Below are positions 26,009-35,222 of a DNA stretch of 64,000 nt, piece by piece. The stretch comes from Aquirickettsia sp965229725 (lineage in GTDB: Bacteria > Pseudomonadota > Alphaproteobacteria > Rickettsiales > Midichloriaceae). Positions within the stretch are counted from its first letter, which is position 1, and each line of letters opens with the position of its first letter. Under the pieces are notes generated by a model. That model was not told where the DNA came from, made no database searches, and was given only the letters and a program-made list of their open reading frames with translations. The translations under genes and the position numbers were made by a program. The stretch covers positions 372,001 through 436,000 of the forward strand of contig OZ245923.1 of NCBI GenBank assembly GCA_965229725.1, given 5' to 3'.

Positions 26009-26539
26009 GTGAAATTAGTAAAATTATTCTTATTTAGTACCCCTTCTTGGGTATATTTATTATTGCTGTATTACGTATGGGGAGAGATTAAAGCATCAGA
26101 AGAAAAAGTTGTGCAGTTTAAAAAGACGATCATCACTCCTATTATCTTAATATTATTATTAGCTCATACCCTAATAAGTATACCAAGTTTAGATACTTTT
26201 ATTATATTTTTATGCATGACGGCGATTATTACTGGAATAATCATAAGTTATCTCATAATTGTCACAAGAGATTCCATGTTTGATGATAATAATCAATTAA
26301 AAATTCCATATTCTAAAATTACATTCTTTTATGTAATGGGTATGTTTATTAGTAAGTATTACTTTCAATATATAATTGTGGTTAATAAAAAAATATTAAA
26401 TGACTCACTATTTGAAGAATTATATGTTTTGGGTTTTTCTATATTAACTGGATTGTTAATTGGGAAATCAATAGGGTATTTTCATAATATGAAAAAATCT
26501 AGGTCATCTCAGCGAGTTAAAATTGCAAACTCACCTTAA
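26009..26539 (+). CDS. Hypothetical membrane protein, about four or five helices
   Basis: The 176-residue product starts with GTG and is mostly hydrophobic. Likely membrane segments lie about residues 12-25, 40-58, 62-85, 105-120 and 133-150. A short basic C-terminal tail contains KKSRSSQRVK. No family signature is recognised. It lies 72 bases upstream of the VirB2-like pilin gene, so a link to the type IV secretion system is conceivable, but only by position. Confidence 0.6.
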   Translation: MKLVKLFLFSTPSWVYLLLLYYVWGEIKASEEKVVQFKKTIITPIILILLLAHTLISIPSLDTFIIFLCMTAIITGIIISYLIIVTRDSMFDDNNQLKIPYSKITFFYVMGMFISKYYFQYIIVVNKKILNDSLFEELYVLGFSILTGLLIGKSIGYFHNMKKSRSSQRVKIANSP

Positions 26540-26611
26540 AGTAGAATAAAATGCTTGAAGTTATTCGGAGGCGTGTTAGTATTTATTTATACAATTTAAA
26601 GTGGTGCAAAT

Positions 26612-26989
26612 ATGAAAAGAGCCTATATATCAATGTTTATCTTTTTTTCTCTATTTTTAACAATAACTTTTTTTAATACTAATATATCTATGGCGGTTGA
26701 TCCTGATCCAGCTGGAAAGGATAGTACTGATCCTGGTTCACAGATTGCAGATGTTTTATGTAATGTGATTAAAATTGCTCAAGGTAATGTAGGTAAGACA
26801 ATCTCAATTTTGGTCATTATTTCTATTGCTATAGGTTTATTTCTAGGTAAAATAACCTGGGGTGTTGCTATTGCAGTTTCCGTTGGCTTAGGAGTTCTAT
26901 TTGGAGCAAATTCAGTGGTAGACTTTATAGCTTCAGGCTCTGAGCAAAAAGGTGGCTCAGGACCATGTCCAAAAGACCCTAGTAAATAA
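26612..26989 (+). CDS. virB2: VirB2/TrbC-like type IV secretion pilin
   Basis: VirB2 is the major pilin of P-type type IV secretion systems, used by Rickettsiales to deliver effectors. The 125-residue product has a signal peptide ending about residue 28 (NISMAVDP). A short loop has one cysteine (VLCNVIKIAQG), and two hydrophobic helices follow, ISILVIISIAIGLFLG and VAIAVSVGLGVLFGA, joined by a KITWG turn. This is the standard VirB2/TrbC layout. The last cysteine near the C terminus (GPCPKDPSK) may pair with the first. No other virB gene is nearby, matching the scattered T4SS genes of the order. Confidence 0.85.
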   Translation: MKRAYISMFIFFSLFLTITFFNTNISMAVDPDPAGKDSTDPGSQIADVLCNVIKIAQGNVGKTISILVIISIAIGLFLGKITWGVAIAVSVGLGVLFGANSVVDFIASGSEQKGGSGPCPKDPSK

Positions 26990-27040
26990 TGAAAAAGTAT
27001 AAAAATTATTAAGAATATATTTGATAAAAAATTTAATAAG

Positions 27041-27787
27041 TTGCAAAATAAACCTAGGTTAGAACAAGCTAATCTAGGTTTATTGTTTAATGAGTCAAAG
27101 TTTCTGCTCAATGATAACTTAGATTTAATTTTAGAGTGTGAAAAAGTTAAAGATATACTATTTTATTCAATCAATTCCTTAAATATACTAGATATAAATA
27201 AGAAAATTCAGAATGGCAATAATGTTAATGTTGAGCAACTTTCTCTTAAAGATTTGAATGAAGATGAAATTAGGTTATTGAAAAAATATGATTTAATAGT
27301 TAGTTTTTTAGCTCTTCACTATAGTAATGATGTTATAGGGTCTTTAATTCAATATAAAAATTGTTTAAAACATAATGGCTCATTTTTAGCAATATTATTT
27401 GGGGGTGAGACTCTAATGGAATTGAAAAGTTGTTTTATTGAAGCTGATGAAAATTTATATGGTAAAGTTTATCCAAGAATTATTCCAATGATTAGGCCAG
27501 AAATTGTTCCTTCCCTTCTTCAAAGAGCAAAGTATAATAACCCAATAATGACGATAGAAAAAGTAAAGATTTATTATGATAGCCTGAAAACTATGGTGGG
27601 AGATTTAAAGAATTTAGGACAAAGAAATTTTTTAAAAGATAAAAGTAATCACTTGGATTGCAAAAATTATTTCAAACAAATTGAGAGTTTATATTTTAAA
27701 AAATATTCAGAGAAAGATAAGATTTATGCATCATTTGAATTTATAATTATTTTTTCTTCAAGAAATCAAAATATAAAAATAGGCTAA
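27041..27787 (+). CDS. SAM-dependent methyltransferase, NDUFAF5/BioC-like
   Basis: The 248-residue product resembles the alphaproteobacterial homologues of NDUFAF5, an assembly factor that hydroxylates a complex I subunit, and BioC. Support comes from LIVSFLALHYSNDVIGSLIQYKNCLKHNGSFLAILFGGETLMELK and MIRPEIVPSLLQRA. The usual SAM-binding glycine loop is poor (DILFYSINSLN), so methyltransferase activity is doubtful. The only canonical start is TTG at 27041, but the frame is open to a TGA at 26990. The residues upstream read IFDKKFNKLQNK, which matches the N terminus of homologues (FDRxxxRxRRxR). Translation therefore probably starts further upstream at a non-canonical codon such as ATT 27005 or 27008. 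It overlaps convergent mutM by 4 bases. Confidence 0.75.
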   Translation: MQNKPRLEQANLGLLFNESKFLLNDNLDLILECEKVKDILFYSINSLNILDINKKIQNGNNVNVEQLSLKDLNEDEIRLLKKYDLIVSFLALHYSNDVIGSLIQYKNCLKHNGSFLAILFGGETLMELKSCFIEADENLYGKVYPRIIPMIRPEIVPSLLQRAKYNNPIMTIEKVKIYYDSLKTMVGDLKNLGQRNFLKDKSNHLDCKNYFKQIESLYFKKYSEKDKIYASFEFIIIFSSRNQNIKIG

Positions 27788-28611
27788 TTTTGTTGGCAAT
27801 TTAGGCAAAAATATGTCGCTCTTTGATGATAATTTTTTTTTATAATTGGTTCTTTACAGTAAGAACACTCTTGATTCTCTTTGCCATATACTTTGAAAAA
27901 ATTCTGAAAATTTCCCAACACACCATTTGGGGCAATATAGTCTTTTAAACTTGAACCTCCTGCGTTAATCGCATTATTAAGAATTTGCTTAGTACATATA
28001 ATAATGAGCTCTGTCTCTTTTAGAGTAAGATTTTTCACCATTTTAAAAGGGGATATTTTTACTAAATATAAAATTTCATTTGCATAAATATTTCCAATTC
28101 CAACAACGTTTTGTGAATTCATTAAAAAATCTTTTATCGATGTATTTTTATTTAGAATTTTAGCCTTGAGATACTGTGTATCAAATTGCTCAGAAAGTGG
28201 TTCAGCTCCTAAGTTTTTAAATAAATTATGTTTATATATATCAGTAGTTTTTATCGTAATAACCAGACCAAATCTCCTTGGGTCGTTATATGTTATACAC
28301 ATGTTATTTGAGAGGTAAAAAATTACATGATCGTGTTTTTGTGGATTTAAGTTAGTGATATTTTGTGATAGTAATCTGCCAGACATTCCTAAGTGAATGA
28401 TTATAGATTTTTCTAAATCTGTATTAATAATTATATATTTTGCTACTCTAATTACTTCAAGTATACAGGCGCTTGTTAGTTCCTCTGGAAAATTTTCAGG
28501 ATATGGGATTCTGAGGTTATAATTGCTTCTAACTACTTTTATAATTTTATTACCAGGAAGAATTTTTTTTAATCCTTGAACAACGGTTTCGACTTCAGGA
28601 AGCTCTGGCAT
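27784..28611 (-). CDS. mutM: Formamidopyrimidine-DNA glycosylase
   Basis: Fpg/MutM excises 8-oxoguanine and formamidopyrimidines. The 275-residue product begins with the catalytic PELPEVETVVQGL, where the N-terminal proline is the nucleophile and the glutamates assist. The helix-two-turn-helix region has QNVVGIGNIYANEILY. The C-terminal zinc finger has the four cysteines in ECSYC and FCLNC. Everything needed for activity is present. It is the last gene of the rpmG-lolD-ruvB-ribF-mutM series and overlaps ribF by 17 bases. Confidence 0.97.
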   Translation of the reverse strand: MPELPEVETVVQGLKKILPGNKIIKVVRSNYNLRIPYPENFPEELTSACILEVIRVAKYIIINTDLEKSIIIHLGMSGRLLSQNITNLNPQKHDHVIFYLSNNMCITYNDPRRFGLVITIKTTDIYKHNLFKNLGAEPLSEQFDTQYLKAKILNKNTSIKDFLMNSQNVVGIGNIYANEILYLVKISPFKMVKNLTLKETELIIICTKQILNNAINAGGSSLKDYIAPNGVLGNFQNFFKVYGKENQECSYCKEPIIKKNYHQRATYFCLNCQQN

Positions 28612-29548
28612 TTTGTTCTATAATGTATTTAGCATCACTAATATCTTTCTTAATCTGACATTTAAGTTTTTCAAGATCTTTTAAATTACGTTCTGGTCGT
28701 AAAAAGCTAATAAATTCTACCCTGATATTTTTTTCATAAATATCTTCGTCAAATTCAAATATATGAACCTCTAAGGTAATTGTTTTATCATTTGAGACTG
28801 TTGGTTTAATTCCAATATTTGCAACACCAAAATAACTAATATGATGATTCTCTTCTATAATGATATTTACCAGATATACGCCGTTCAGTGGATAAATGTA
28901 ATCTTGATTTAATTTGATATTTGCAGTTTTAAAACCTAAAGTTCTTGCTAGTTTTTTGCCATAAATTACACTTCCTGCTATAAAATAGTTTTGACCTAGA
29001 ATTTTACTGGCTGTTTCAACCATTCCTTTTGATAGTAAATCTCTGATTTTAGACGAAGATACCTCAATAAAATCTTTATCAAATTTGTCTACAATATCAT
29101 ATGTAAATCCTGATTGTTTTGAAATAGTCTTTAGAAAATTAGTATCTCCGGATCTATTTTTACCAAAGAAAAAGTTGTAACCCGTTATGATGCCTTTAAC
29201 CCTAAACATTTTTATCAAAATATCCTCAACAAATTTATTATGTGGCATATTCATAACTTGATTGTTGAATTCAAAAATAAATAAGTGAGCAATATTTAAA
29301 TCCCTAATTATAGCGATTTTTTGAGCATTGTTATATATAAGCTTTTTCTTTTGACCTGTATTTGTTAGTTGGCTAGGGTGAGGTTCAAATGTTAATATAG
29401 CAGGGATAAAATTATGTTTTTTTGCTAAATCAATGCATTGATGGATTATTTTTTGATGCCCAAGATGTAAGCCATCAAAATTTCCAATTGCCAAAATTAA
29501 GTTATCAATATTTATATTAGAATTAATATTGCAGCTATGAACAATCAT
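28595..29548 (-). CDS. ribF: Bifunctional riboflavin kinase / FAD synthetase
   Basis: RibF phosphorylates riboflavin to FMN and adenylates it to FAD. The 317-residue product has the nucleotidyltransferase entry LAIGNFDGLHLGHQKII, with an HxGH motif. VSSSKIRDLLSKG is the ISSTxIR-type signature. The C-terminal flavokinase domain has GKKLARTLGFKTANIKL and NGVYLVNI. Length is standard. It overlaps ruvB by 4 bases and mutM by 17. Confidence 0.95.
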   Translation of the reverse strand: MIVHSCNINSNINIDNLILAIGNFDGLHLGHQKIIHQCIDLAKKHNFIPAILTFEPHPSQLTNTGQKKKLIYNNAQKIAIIRDLNIAHLFIFEFNNQVMNMPHNKFVEDILIKMFRVKGIITGYNFFFGKNRSGDTNFLKTISKQSGFTYDIVDKFDKDFIEVSSSKIRDLLSKGMVETASKILGQNYFIAGSVIYGKKLARTLGFKTANIKLNQDYIYPLNGVYLVNIIIEENHHISYFGVANIGIKPTVSNDKTITLEVHIFEFDEDIYEKNIRVEFISFLRPERNLKDLEKLKCQIKKDISDAKYIIEQNARAS

Positions 29549-30573
29549 GATAATACTAACTCTACATCCCTATTAGCAATATTAGCACCAATATGTTTTG
29601 CGCATGAATTGGTTATTATTCTACCCCTTGGTGTCCTATTAATGAAACCAATTTGAAGTAAGTAGGGCTCGATTGTATCTTCAACAGTATCTTTTTCTTC
29701 TGATAATCCAGCCGCTATAGTATCTATTCCAACTGGTCCACCATTGTAGTTATCAATTATGAACTGTATGTATTTATAATCTAAATTGTCTAACCCTATA
29801 GAATCAATGTGCAATTGATGTAACGATGTTTCAACTAAATCAATATCTATCAAATTATTTTTATTATAATTTGCGTAGTCTCTAATTCTCTTTAATAATT
29901 TTACTGCAATTCTAGGGGTTCCTCTAGAACATTTGGATACCTTTTCTGCCGCCTCTTGAGAAATTTTGATGTTAAAAATTGCAGCTGCTCTTTTGATGAC
30001 ATTCTCAAGTTCACTCTTGTTATAAAAATCTAGTTTAAATGTAATGCCAAATCTATCCCTTAAAGGGTTGGTTAATAGTCCTAACCTAGTTGTTGCACCC
30101 ACTAAAGTGAATTTTGGTAGATTAATTTTTACAGTTCGTGCTGCTGGTCCATCTCCAATTATTAAGTCTATGTAAAAATCCTCCATAGCTGGATAAAGAA
30201 CTTCCTCTACAGATGATGTCATTCTGTGAATTTCGTCAATAAATAGTACGTCATTTTCCTCAAGATTTGTTAAGACTGCTGCAAGATCTCTAGTTTTGCT
30301 GAGCATAGGACCTGAAGTGATTTTGATATTGGTATTTATTTCTTTAGCTATAATTTGAGCTAATGTTGTTTTTCCAAGACCAGGTGGTCCATGAAATAAT
30401 ACGTGATCTAAGGATTCATCTCTAAATTTTGCAGCACCTATAAATACTTTGAGATTTTGAACTATTTTTCCCTGTCCAATAAACTCTTCTAGTTTTCCAG
30501 GTCTAATATTAACTTCATTTAAATCCTCTGTATCTACTTTATCCCTAATAATTTCACTGCCTTTAATGTCCAT
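29545..30573 (-). CDS. ruvB: Holliday junction helicase RuvB
   Basis: RuvB is the hexameric AAA+ motor that migrates Holliday junctions with RuvA. The 342-residue product has IRPGKLEEFIGQ, Walker A GPPGLGKTTLAQ, Walker B VLFIDEIHRM, sensor 1 FTLVGATTR and the arginine finger region NPLRDRFGI. The C-terminal winged helix has NRTPRGRIIT. RuvA and RuvC are not adjacent as they often are in other bacteria. The gene follows lolD after only 4 bases. Confidence 0.97.
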   Translation of the reverse strand: MDIKGSEIIRDKVDTEDLNEVNIRPGKLEEFIGQGKIVQNLKVFIGAAKFRDESLDHVLFHGPPGLGKTTLAQIIAKEINTNIKITSGPMLSKTRDLAAVLTNLEENDVLFIDEIHRMTSSVEEVLYPAMEDFYIDLIIGDGPAARTVKINLPKFTLVGATTRLGLLTNPLRDRFGITFKLDFYNKSELENVIKRAAAIFNIKISQEAAEKVSKCSRGTPRIAVKLLKRIRDYANYNKNNLIDIDLVETSLHQLHIDSIGLDNLDYKYIQFIIDNYNGGPVGIDTIAAGLSEEKDTVEDTIEPYLLQIGFINRTPRGRIITNSCAKHIGANIANRDVELVLS

Positions 30574-30577
30574 AATT

Positions 30578-31255
30578 TCATTTTTGAATCTCTAGTTTTC
30601 CATCATTCAAACAATAGATTTTGTCAGCATTTTTTGCAATATTCATATCATGAGTGACGATAATAGTAGTAATTCTATGCTCTTTTGATATTTTTTCCAA
30701 TATTTTTGCTATGTTATTCGTATTTTCAGCATCTAAATTCCCAGTTGGTTCATCTGCCAAAATTAATTTTGGCTTATTAACTAGGCTTCTTGCGATTGCG
30801 ACTCTTTGTTGTTCTCCACCTGATAATTGACTTGGATAGTTGTGATATTTATTATCCATCTTCAATTCTTTGAATAATTCTTTAGCTCTAGATACTGCTT
30901 TTTTTGTGGGAGTTTGCATAATATTTTGAGGTATAACTACGTTTTCTAGTGCTGTAAAATCAGGCAATAAGTTATAGGATTGAAATATAAAACCAATAAA
31001 ATCTCTTCTTAAGATGGTTTGTTTATCTTCACTAATTTTGCTGCAGTCCAGGTCATTTATTTTTATTGAGCCGCTATTTGGTGTGTCGAGTAGTCCTATG
31101 ATTTTCAGCAGTGTGCTTTTACCAGAACCAGATGGACCAACAATAGACAATAGCTCCCCTTGCTGGATCTCTAAATTAATATCTTTTAGTATTTGATAAC
31201 TTTTTTTATCAAAAGAATAGCTCTTAGTTATATTCTTTAAAGATATTAAAGACAC
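30578..31255 (-). CDS. lolD: Lipoprotein-releasing ABC transporter ATP-binding protein
   Basis: LolD powers LolC/E-mediated release of lipoproteins from the inner membrane toward the outer membrane. The 225-residue product has Walker A GPSGSGKSTLL, the signature LSGGEQQRVAIARSL and Walker B LILADEPTGNLD. GFIFQSYNLLPDFTALENV is characteristic of the LolD/MacB branch. The permease subunit is not adjacent, so assignment to LolD rather than another member of the MacB-like branch rests on similarity. It lies 11 bases after rpmG. Confidence 0.88.
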   Translation of the reverse strand: MSLISLKNITKSYSFDKKSYQILKDINLEIQQGELLSIVGPSGSGKSTLLKIIGLLDTPNSGSIKINDLDCSKISEDKQTILRRDFIGFIFQSYNLLPDFTALENVVIPQNIMQTPTKKAVSRAKELFKELKMDNKYHNYPSQLSGGEQQRVAIARSLVNKPKLILADEPTGNLDAENTNNIAKILEKISKEHRITTIIVTHDMNIAKNADKIYCLNDGKLEIQK

Positions 31256-31266
31256 ACTATAAATAA

Positions 31267-31437
31267 TTAACTGGTTAGCTTTTTCTCATTGAACATTACA
31301 TGCTTTCTTAAAACAGGATCATATTTTCTAAAACTTAACTTTTCCTTGAGTTGTTTAGGATTCCTCTTTTTTACGAAAAAATATCCGCTTCCTTCACTGC
31401 TTACTAGCTTTACTAGAACTGTATTTTTCTTAGCCAT
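31267..31437 (-). CDS. rpmG: 50S ribosomal protein bL33
   Basis: The 56-residue product reads MAKKNTVLVKLVSSEGSGYF and then VKKRNPKQLKEKLSFRKYDP and VLRKHVMF. This is the standard bL33 pattern without the zinc-binding cysteines (C-minus form). The ATG at 31437 and TAA at 31267 give the normal length. It is the promoter-proximal gene of the minus-strand run toward mutM. Confidence 0.96.
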   Translation of the reverse strand: MAKKNTVLVKLVSSEGSGYFFVKKRNPKQLKEKLSFRKYDPVLRKHVMFNEKKLTS

Positions 31438-31486
31438 AAAATTACTTTTTAATTGTTATTCTAAACTGCATTATACTCAATGTTTT

Positions 31487-32512
31487 TTAATCTTCAACTT
31501 TTAACATGTTCCAATACTTAGTATAAATATCTATACTACTACCTAAGTCATTATGCAATATACTATTTTTAATGATTTCGCTATCAGGGAATATAACTTT
31601 ATTATTTTGTAATTCAGCTGAAAGTAGCTTTTTAGCGGCTGTATTTGGTATGCTTAAGCCATTATTTTTAATAATCTCTTTTGCTATATCTGCTCTATAA
31701 ATAAAATTTATAAATTTATAGGCATTCTCTTTATTTTTAGCATTTTTTAAAATAACGAAATTATCCATTGAAAAAATAGCTCCTTCTTTTGGATATATAA
31801 ATTTTAAGTTTTCATCTTCTAGCATTGCTTCGTATGAATCAGAATTCCAATTCATACCAATTGTTGCATCTCCGCTTAGGAAGTATTTTTTTGTAGATTC
31901 TGCTGAAAAAAGATTAACGTTAGGAAGAATGGATTTTAATTTTATATAGGCATTTTTTATTTCCTCCTCGTTTACAGTATTAACATCATATCCCAATAAA
32001 TTTAGTGCTATGTGAAAAACTTCTCTAACATCGTCTAATAGTAAAATTTTGCCTTTATACTCAGGATCGAATAAATCTGCCCAGCTATCAATTTTATTTT
32101 TTACAAACTCACTATTATACATAATTCCTGTAAAATACATAGTATATGGTAAGCTAAATTTATTTTTTGGGTCGAAATTTAAATTTAAAGCATCCTCATT
32201 GATATTTTTGATATTAGAGATTTTGGCTTTGTTAATTGCCTCAAGTAAGTCTTCTTTAACCATTTTTTGAATAAAATAGGTAGAAGGGAATACAATATCA
32301 TAGCTAGGCCGCTTACCGAGTAATTTTAGTTTTGCATACATAGTTTCGTTATTTTCATAAGAAGAAAATATAATATTAATGCCAGTTTCCTTTGTGAATT
32401 TTTCTAGAACATGGTCGGGAATGCTATTAAACCACCCATATATATATAGTTTATTGGCGAAAACTAAGTTGAAATTGAAAAATAATAGTACAAATAAGGC
32501 AATTTTAATCAT
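31487..32512 (-). CDS. potD: Spermidine/putrescine-binding periplasmic protein
   Basis: This is the periplasmic receptor of the polyamine ABC importer. The 341-residue product has a signal peptide, IALFVLLFFNFNLVFA, and the opening KLYIYGWFNSIPDHVLEKFT typical of PotD/PotF. YDIVFPSTYFIQKM, GMNWNSDSYEAML and FINFIYRADIAKEII follow in family order. It is the last gene of potABCD and overlaps potC by 8 bases. Ligand preference (spermidine or putrescine) is not resolved by eye. Confidence 0.93.
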   Translation of the reverse strand: MIKIALFVLLFFNFNLVFANKLYIYGWFNSIPDHVLEKFTKETGINIIFSSYENNETMYAKLKLLGKRPSYDIVFPSTYFIQKMVKEDLLEAINKAKISNIKNINEDALNLNFDPKNKFSLPYTMYFTGIMYNSEFVKNKIDSWADLFDPEYKGKILLLDDVREVFHIALNLLGYDVNTVNEEEIKNAYIKLKSILPNVNLFSAESTKKYFLSGDATIGMNWNSDSYEAMLEDENLKFIYPKEGAIFSMDNFVILKNAKNKENAYKFINFIYRADIAKEIIKNNGLSIPNTAAKKLLSAELQNNKVIFPDSEIIKNSILHNDLGSSIDIYTKYWNMLKVED

Positions 32513-33278
32513 GTTTTTTCCTCAATAAAATTTGTGATAAAAGTATCAAAAAAATAGAAATAAGCAACATTAAAGTACATATTGCGTTGACTTCTGGTTT
32601 AATTCCAGTTCTTGCTAAGGAAAATATTGTTAGCGGTAAAATTTCATATTGTGGACCATTTACAAAGTAGCTGACTAATACATCATCTAAGGATAATGTA
32701 AAAGATATTAGAAAGGCTGCTATGATATTTGGTGATATTATGGGAATGATTAATTTTTTTAAAATATCATAATCACTGGCCCCTAAGTCTCGTCCTACTT
32801 CAATGATATTTTTATTTAATCCTCTAAATCCAGAAAATATTGTAATTATCGAAAAAGGTAAGGCTAGTATTATATGGGAAATTAATAATGTGTAAAAACC
32901 TAATTCAAGATTAAATAAAATAAATAAAAATAATAAACTTACTCCTAAAATAATATCTGGAAACATAATCATTATTTGGATAAAAAAATAAATTATTTTA
33001 CGACCGAAATATCTGTATTTGTAAAAACTGAATGATGCAATGGTTGCAATAATGGATGCGCAGGTTGCTGATAAAAGCCCTAAAACTAGAGAGTTTTTCA
33101 TAGCTTCTATTAAGGAAAAATTATCAAAAAGTTTAATATACCATTTGAACGTAAAACCCTCCCATCTAATTGAATGTATAGAATAGTTAAATGAATTTGT
33201 CATTAACATGGTGATGGGGAAATAGAGTATTAAAAGAAAGACACTCAGATATATTATTTTCAATTTTTGTGCCATCAC
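32505..33278 (-). CDS. potC: Spermidine/putrescine ABC transporter permease PotC
   Basis: This is one of two membrane subunits of the polyamine importer. The 257-residue product has six hydrophobic segments. The EAA loop that contacts PotA reads EVGRDLGASDYDILKKLIIPIISPNI. FTLSLDDVLVSYFVNGP is the classical PotC signature. It overlaps potB by 4 bases and potD by 8 bases. Confidence 0.94.
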   Translation of the reverse strand: MMAQKLKIIYLSVFLLILYFPITMLMTNSFNYSIHSIRWEGFTFKWYIKLFDNFSLIEAMKNSLVLGLLSATCASIIATIASFSFYKYRYFGRKIIYFFIQIMIMFPDIILGVSLLFLFILFNLELGFYTLLISHIILALPFSIITIFSGFRGLNKNIIEVGRDLGASDYDILKKLIIPIISPNIIAAFLISFTLSLDDVLVSYFVNGPQYEILPLTIFSLARTGIKPEVNAICTLMLLISIFLILLSQILLRKKHD

Positions 33279-34129
33279 TTATTTGTATAAAAATTAATTT
33301 TGTAGTTTTCTTTTTGAAAAATAATTCCAAAAATAACTATCAAGTAAAGTATGATGCTAATGGCGCTACCTAAATTCCAATTGCTGTTTAAGAGTATTTG
33401 ATCCTTAATTAAATTACCTATCATAACGTTTTTTGAGCCACCTAATAAGTCTGACAAGTAAAACATTCCGAGTGATGAGAGTAATACCATTGAGCAACCT
33501 GATATAACTCCGTTACTACTTAAGGGTAGTATAATTTTGAAAAAAATATTGGTTGAAGAAGCTCCTAAATCCTTTGCTGATTCAATTAATGAATAGTCTA
33601 TTTTTCTTAAAGATAAAAAGATAGGTATGATCATAAATGGTATTAAAGTATAAACAAAACCAAATATCACAGCATTTTCACTATAAAGCATGTTGCATGG
33701 TGAGTTTATTAATCCAGTAGCTAACAGTATTTGATTTAAAAAACCATTTAATTTTAAAATAAAAATTATTGAATAGGTTCTGATTAATGAGCTAGTCCAA
33801 AATGGAATTATGATTGCAATAAGTAAAAAATATTTGATAAATTTGTTATTTTCTCTATACATTAAAAATGCATATGTGTATCCAAATACTAAGCATAGTA
33901 GTACAGTAATTGTTCCAATTTTTAGTGACTTCAGATAGACTTTTAAGAAAAGTGGAGAAAGTGCTTGAGAAAAATTTTCTAGGGTAAAGGTAAGATTTAT
34001 TAATTGTTCTGGATCTCTTTTTGTAAAGCTAATTAAAATTATTAAAACGTTTGGAGCTATTGCAGTAATAAAAAGCCATAGCATGGTATTTATAATGACG
34101 GCTTTTCTAAAAAGATTATTATTTTTCAT
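33275..34129 (-). CDS. potB: Spermidine/putrescine ABC transporter permease PotB
   Basis: This is the second membrane subunit of the polyamine importer. The 284-residue product has about six helices. FWTSSLIRTYSIIFIL and the EAA loop ESAKDLGASSTNIFFKIILPLS are typical of PotB. LSDLLGGSKNVMIGNLIKDQ is the conserved C-terminal periplasmic segment. It overlaps potA by 11 bases, so stoichiometric translation is likely. Confidence 0.94.
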   Translation of the reverse strand: MKNNNLFRKAVIINTMLWLFITAIAPNVLIILISFTKRDPEQLINLTFTLENFSQALSPLFLKVYLKSLKIGTITVLLCLVFGYTYAFLMYRENNKFIKYFLLIAIIIPFWTSSLIRTYSIIFILKLNGFLNQILLATGLINSPCNMLYSENAVIFGFVYTLIPFMIIPIFLSLRKIDYSLIESAKDLGASSTNIFFKIILPLSSNGVISGCSMVLLSSLGMFYLSDLLGGSKNVMIGNLIKDQILLNSNWNLGSAISIILYLIVIFGIIFQKENYKINFYTNK

Positions 34130-35222
34130 CTTTCAAAATTACCTCCCAACCATTAATCCAATTAATAGTGATGTTTTCTCCGATTTTATAATCAAAATCT
34201 GCATCATCCTCATCAAAAAATTCACTGGCTTTTATTCTTTTTCCACTCTTAAGAATAATTGATGACTCAAGCGTCGCACCTTTATAAGTGGTATCCTCAA
34301 TTTTTCCAATAAATACGTTTTTCAGGGTTTTGGAGTCTTTTATTGTTTCAGTTCTTAAATCTTCAGGTCTAAATAGCAATTTCACATTATCACCTACTTT
34401 GAAATTATCACTATTTTCTGTTGTATAAGTAATTTCATTTTCTACATGAAGGGTGATTTTATTATTAGAAATTTTAATTATCTTTGCATCGAAGACATTT
34501 ATCTCACCAACAAATTTGGCAACAAATAAATTACTTGGTGTTTCGTACACATCTCTTGGGGTGCCGATTTGCTCAATTTTCCCTTCGCTCATTACTATAA
34601 CTTTATCTGCTACAGATAATGCCTCTTCTTGATCATGAGTTACAAATATGAAGGTTATTCCCAAGTTTTTTTGTAATTTCTTTAGTTCGACTTGCATCTT
34701 TTGGCGTAATTTTTTATCAAGTGCACTCAAGGGTTCGTCAAGCAATAGTATATGTGGTTTCTTGATTATGGCCCTTGCAATCGCAACTCGTTGCTTTTGT
34801 CCACCGGATAATTGATCAGGAGTTCTTAGTAGTAATTTTTCTAGTCCAACTTTTTCTGCAATTTTATAGACTTCCTTTTTGATATAATCTTTGGATTTTC
34901 CTTCAACTACTAAACCAAATGCAATGTTATCAAATACATTCATGTGAGGAAATAATGCGTAGTTTTGAAAAACAGTATTTACTTTTCTATGAGTTGGTAA
35001 GATGTTATTAACTTCTAATTTGTTAATGGAAATGCTTCCTGAATCAGGCATTTCGAAACCTCCAATCAACCTTAAGAGTGTTGTTTTGCCACATCCAGAT
35101 GGCCCAAGTATGGCTACAAACTCGCCATTATTTACAGAGAAGCTAACATTTTTAATTATCTCTTGTCCTTGATAGCTTTTACAAATCTTTTTGAGATTTA
35201 AAATCGGATAATTGTTTTTCAA
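34119..35222 (-). CDS. potA: Spermidine/putrescine ABC transporter ATPase PotA
   Basis: This is the ATPase of the polyamine importer and the first gene of potABCD. The 367-residue product has Walker A GPSGCGKTTLL, VFQNYALFPHMNVFDNIAFGL, the signature LSGGQKQRVAIARA and Walker B LLLDEPLSALDKKL. A C-terminal TOBE regulatory domain follows from about residue 235 (NVFDAKIIK, LLFRPEDLR). All catalytic residues are present. The promoter should lie within the 35223-35610 spacer. Confidence 0.95.
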   Translation of the reverse strand: MKNNYPILNLKKICKSYQGQEIIKNVSFSVNNGEFVAILGPSGCGKTTLLRLIGGFEMPDSGSISINKLEVNNILPTHRKVNTVFQNYALFPHMNVFDNIAFGLVVEGKSKDYIKKEVYKIAEKVGLEKLLLRTPDQLSGGQKQRVAIARAIIKKPHILLLDEPLSALDKKLRQKMQVELKKLQKNLGITFIFVTHDQEEALSVADKVIVMSEGKIEQIGTPRDVYETPSNLFVAKFVGEINVFDAKIIKISNNKITLHVENEITYTTENSDNFKVGDNVKLLFRPEDLRTETIKDSKTLKNVFIGKIEDTTYKGATLESSIILKSGKRIKASEFFDEDDADFDYKIGENITINWINGWEVILKDEK

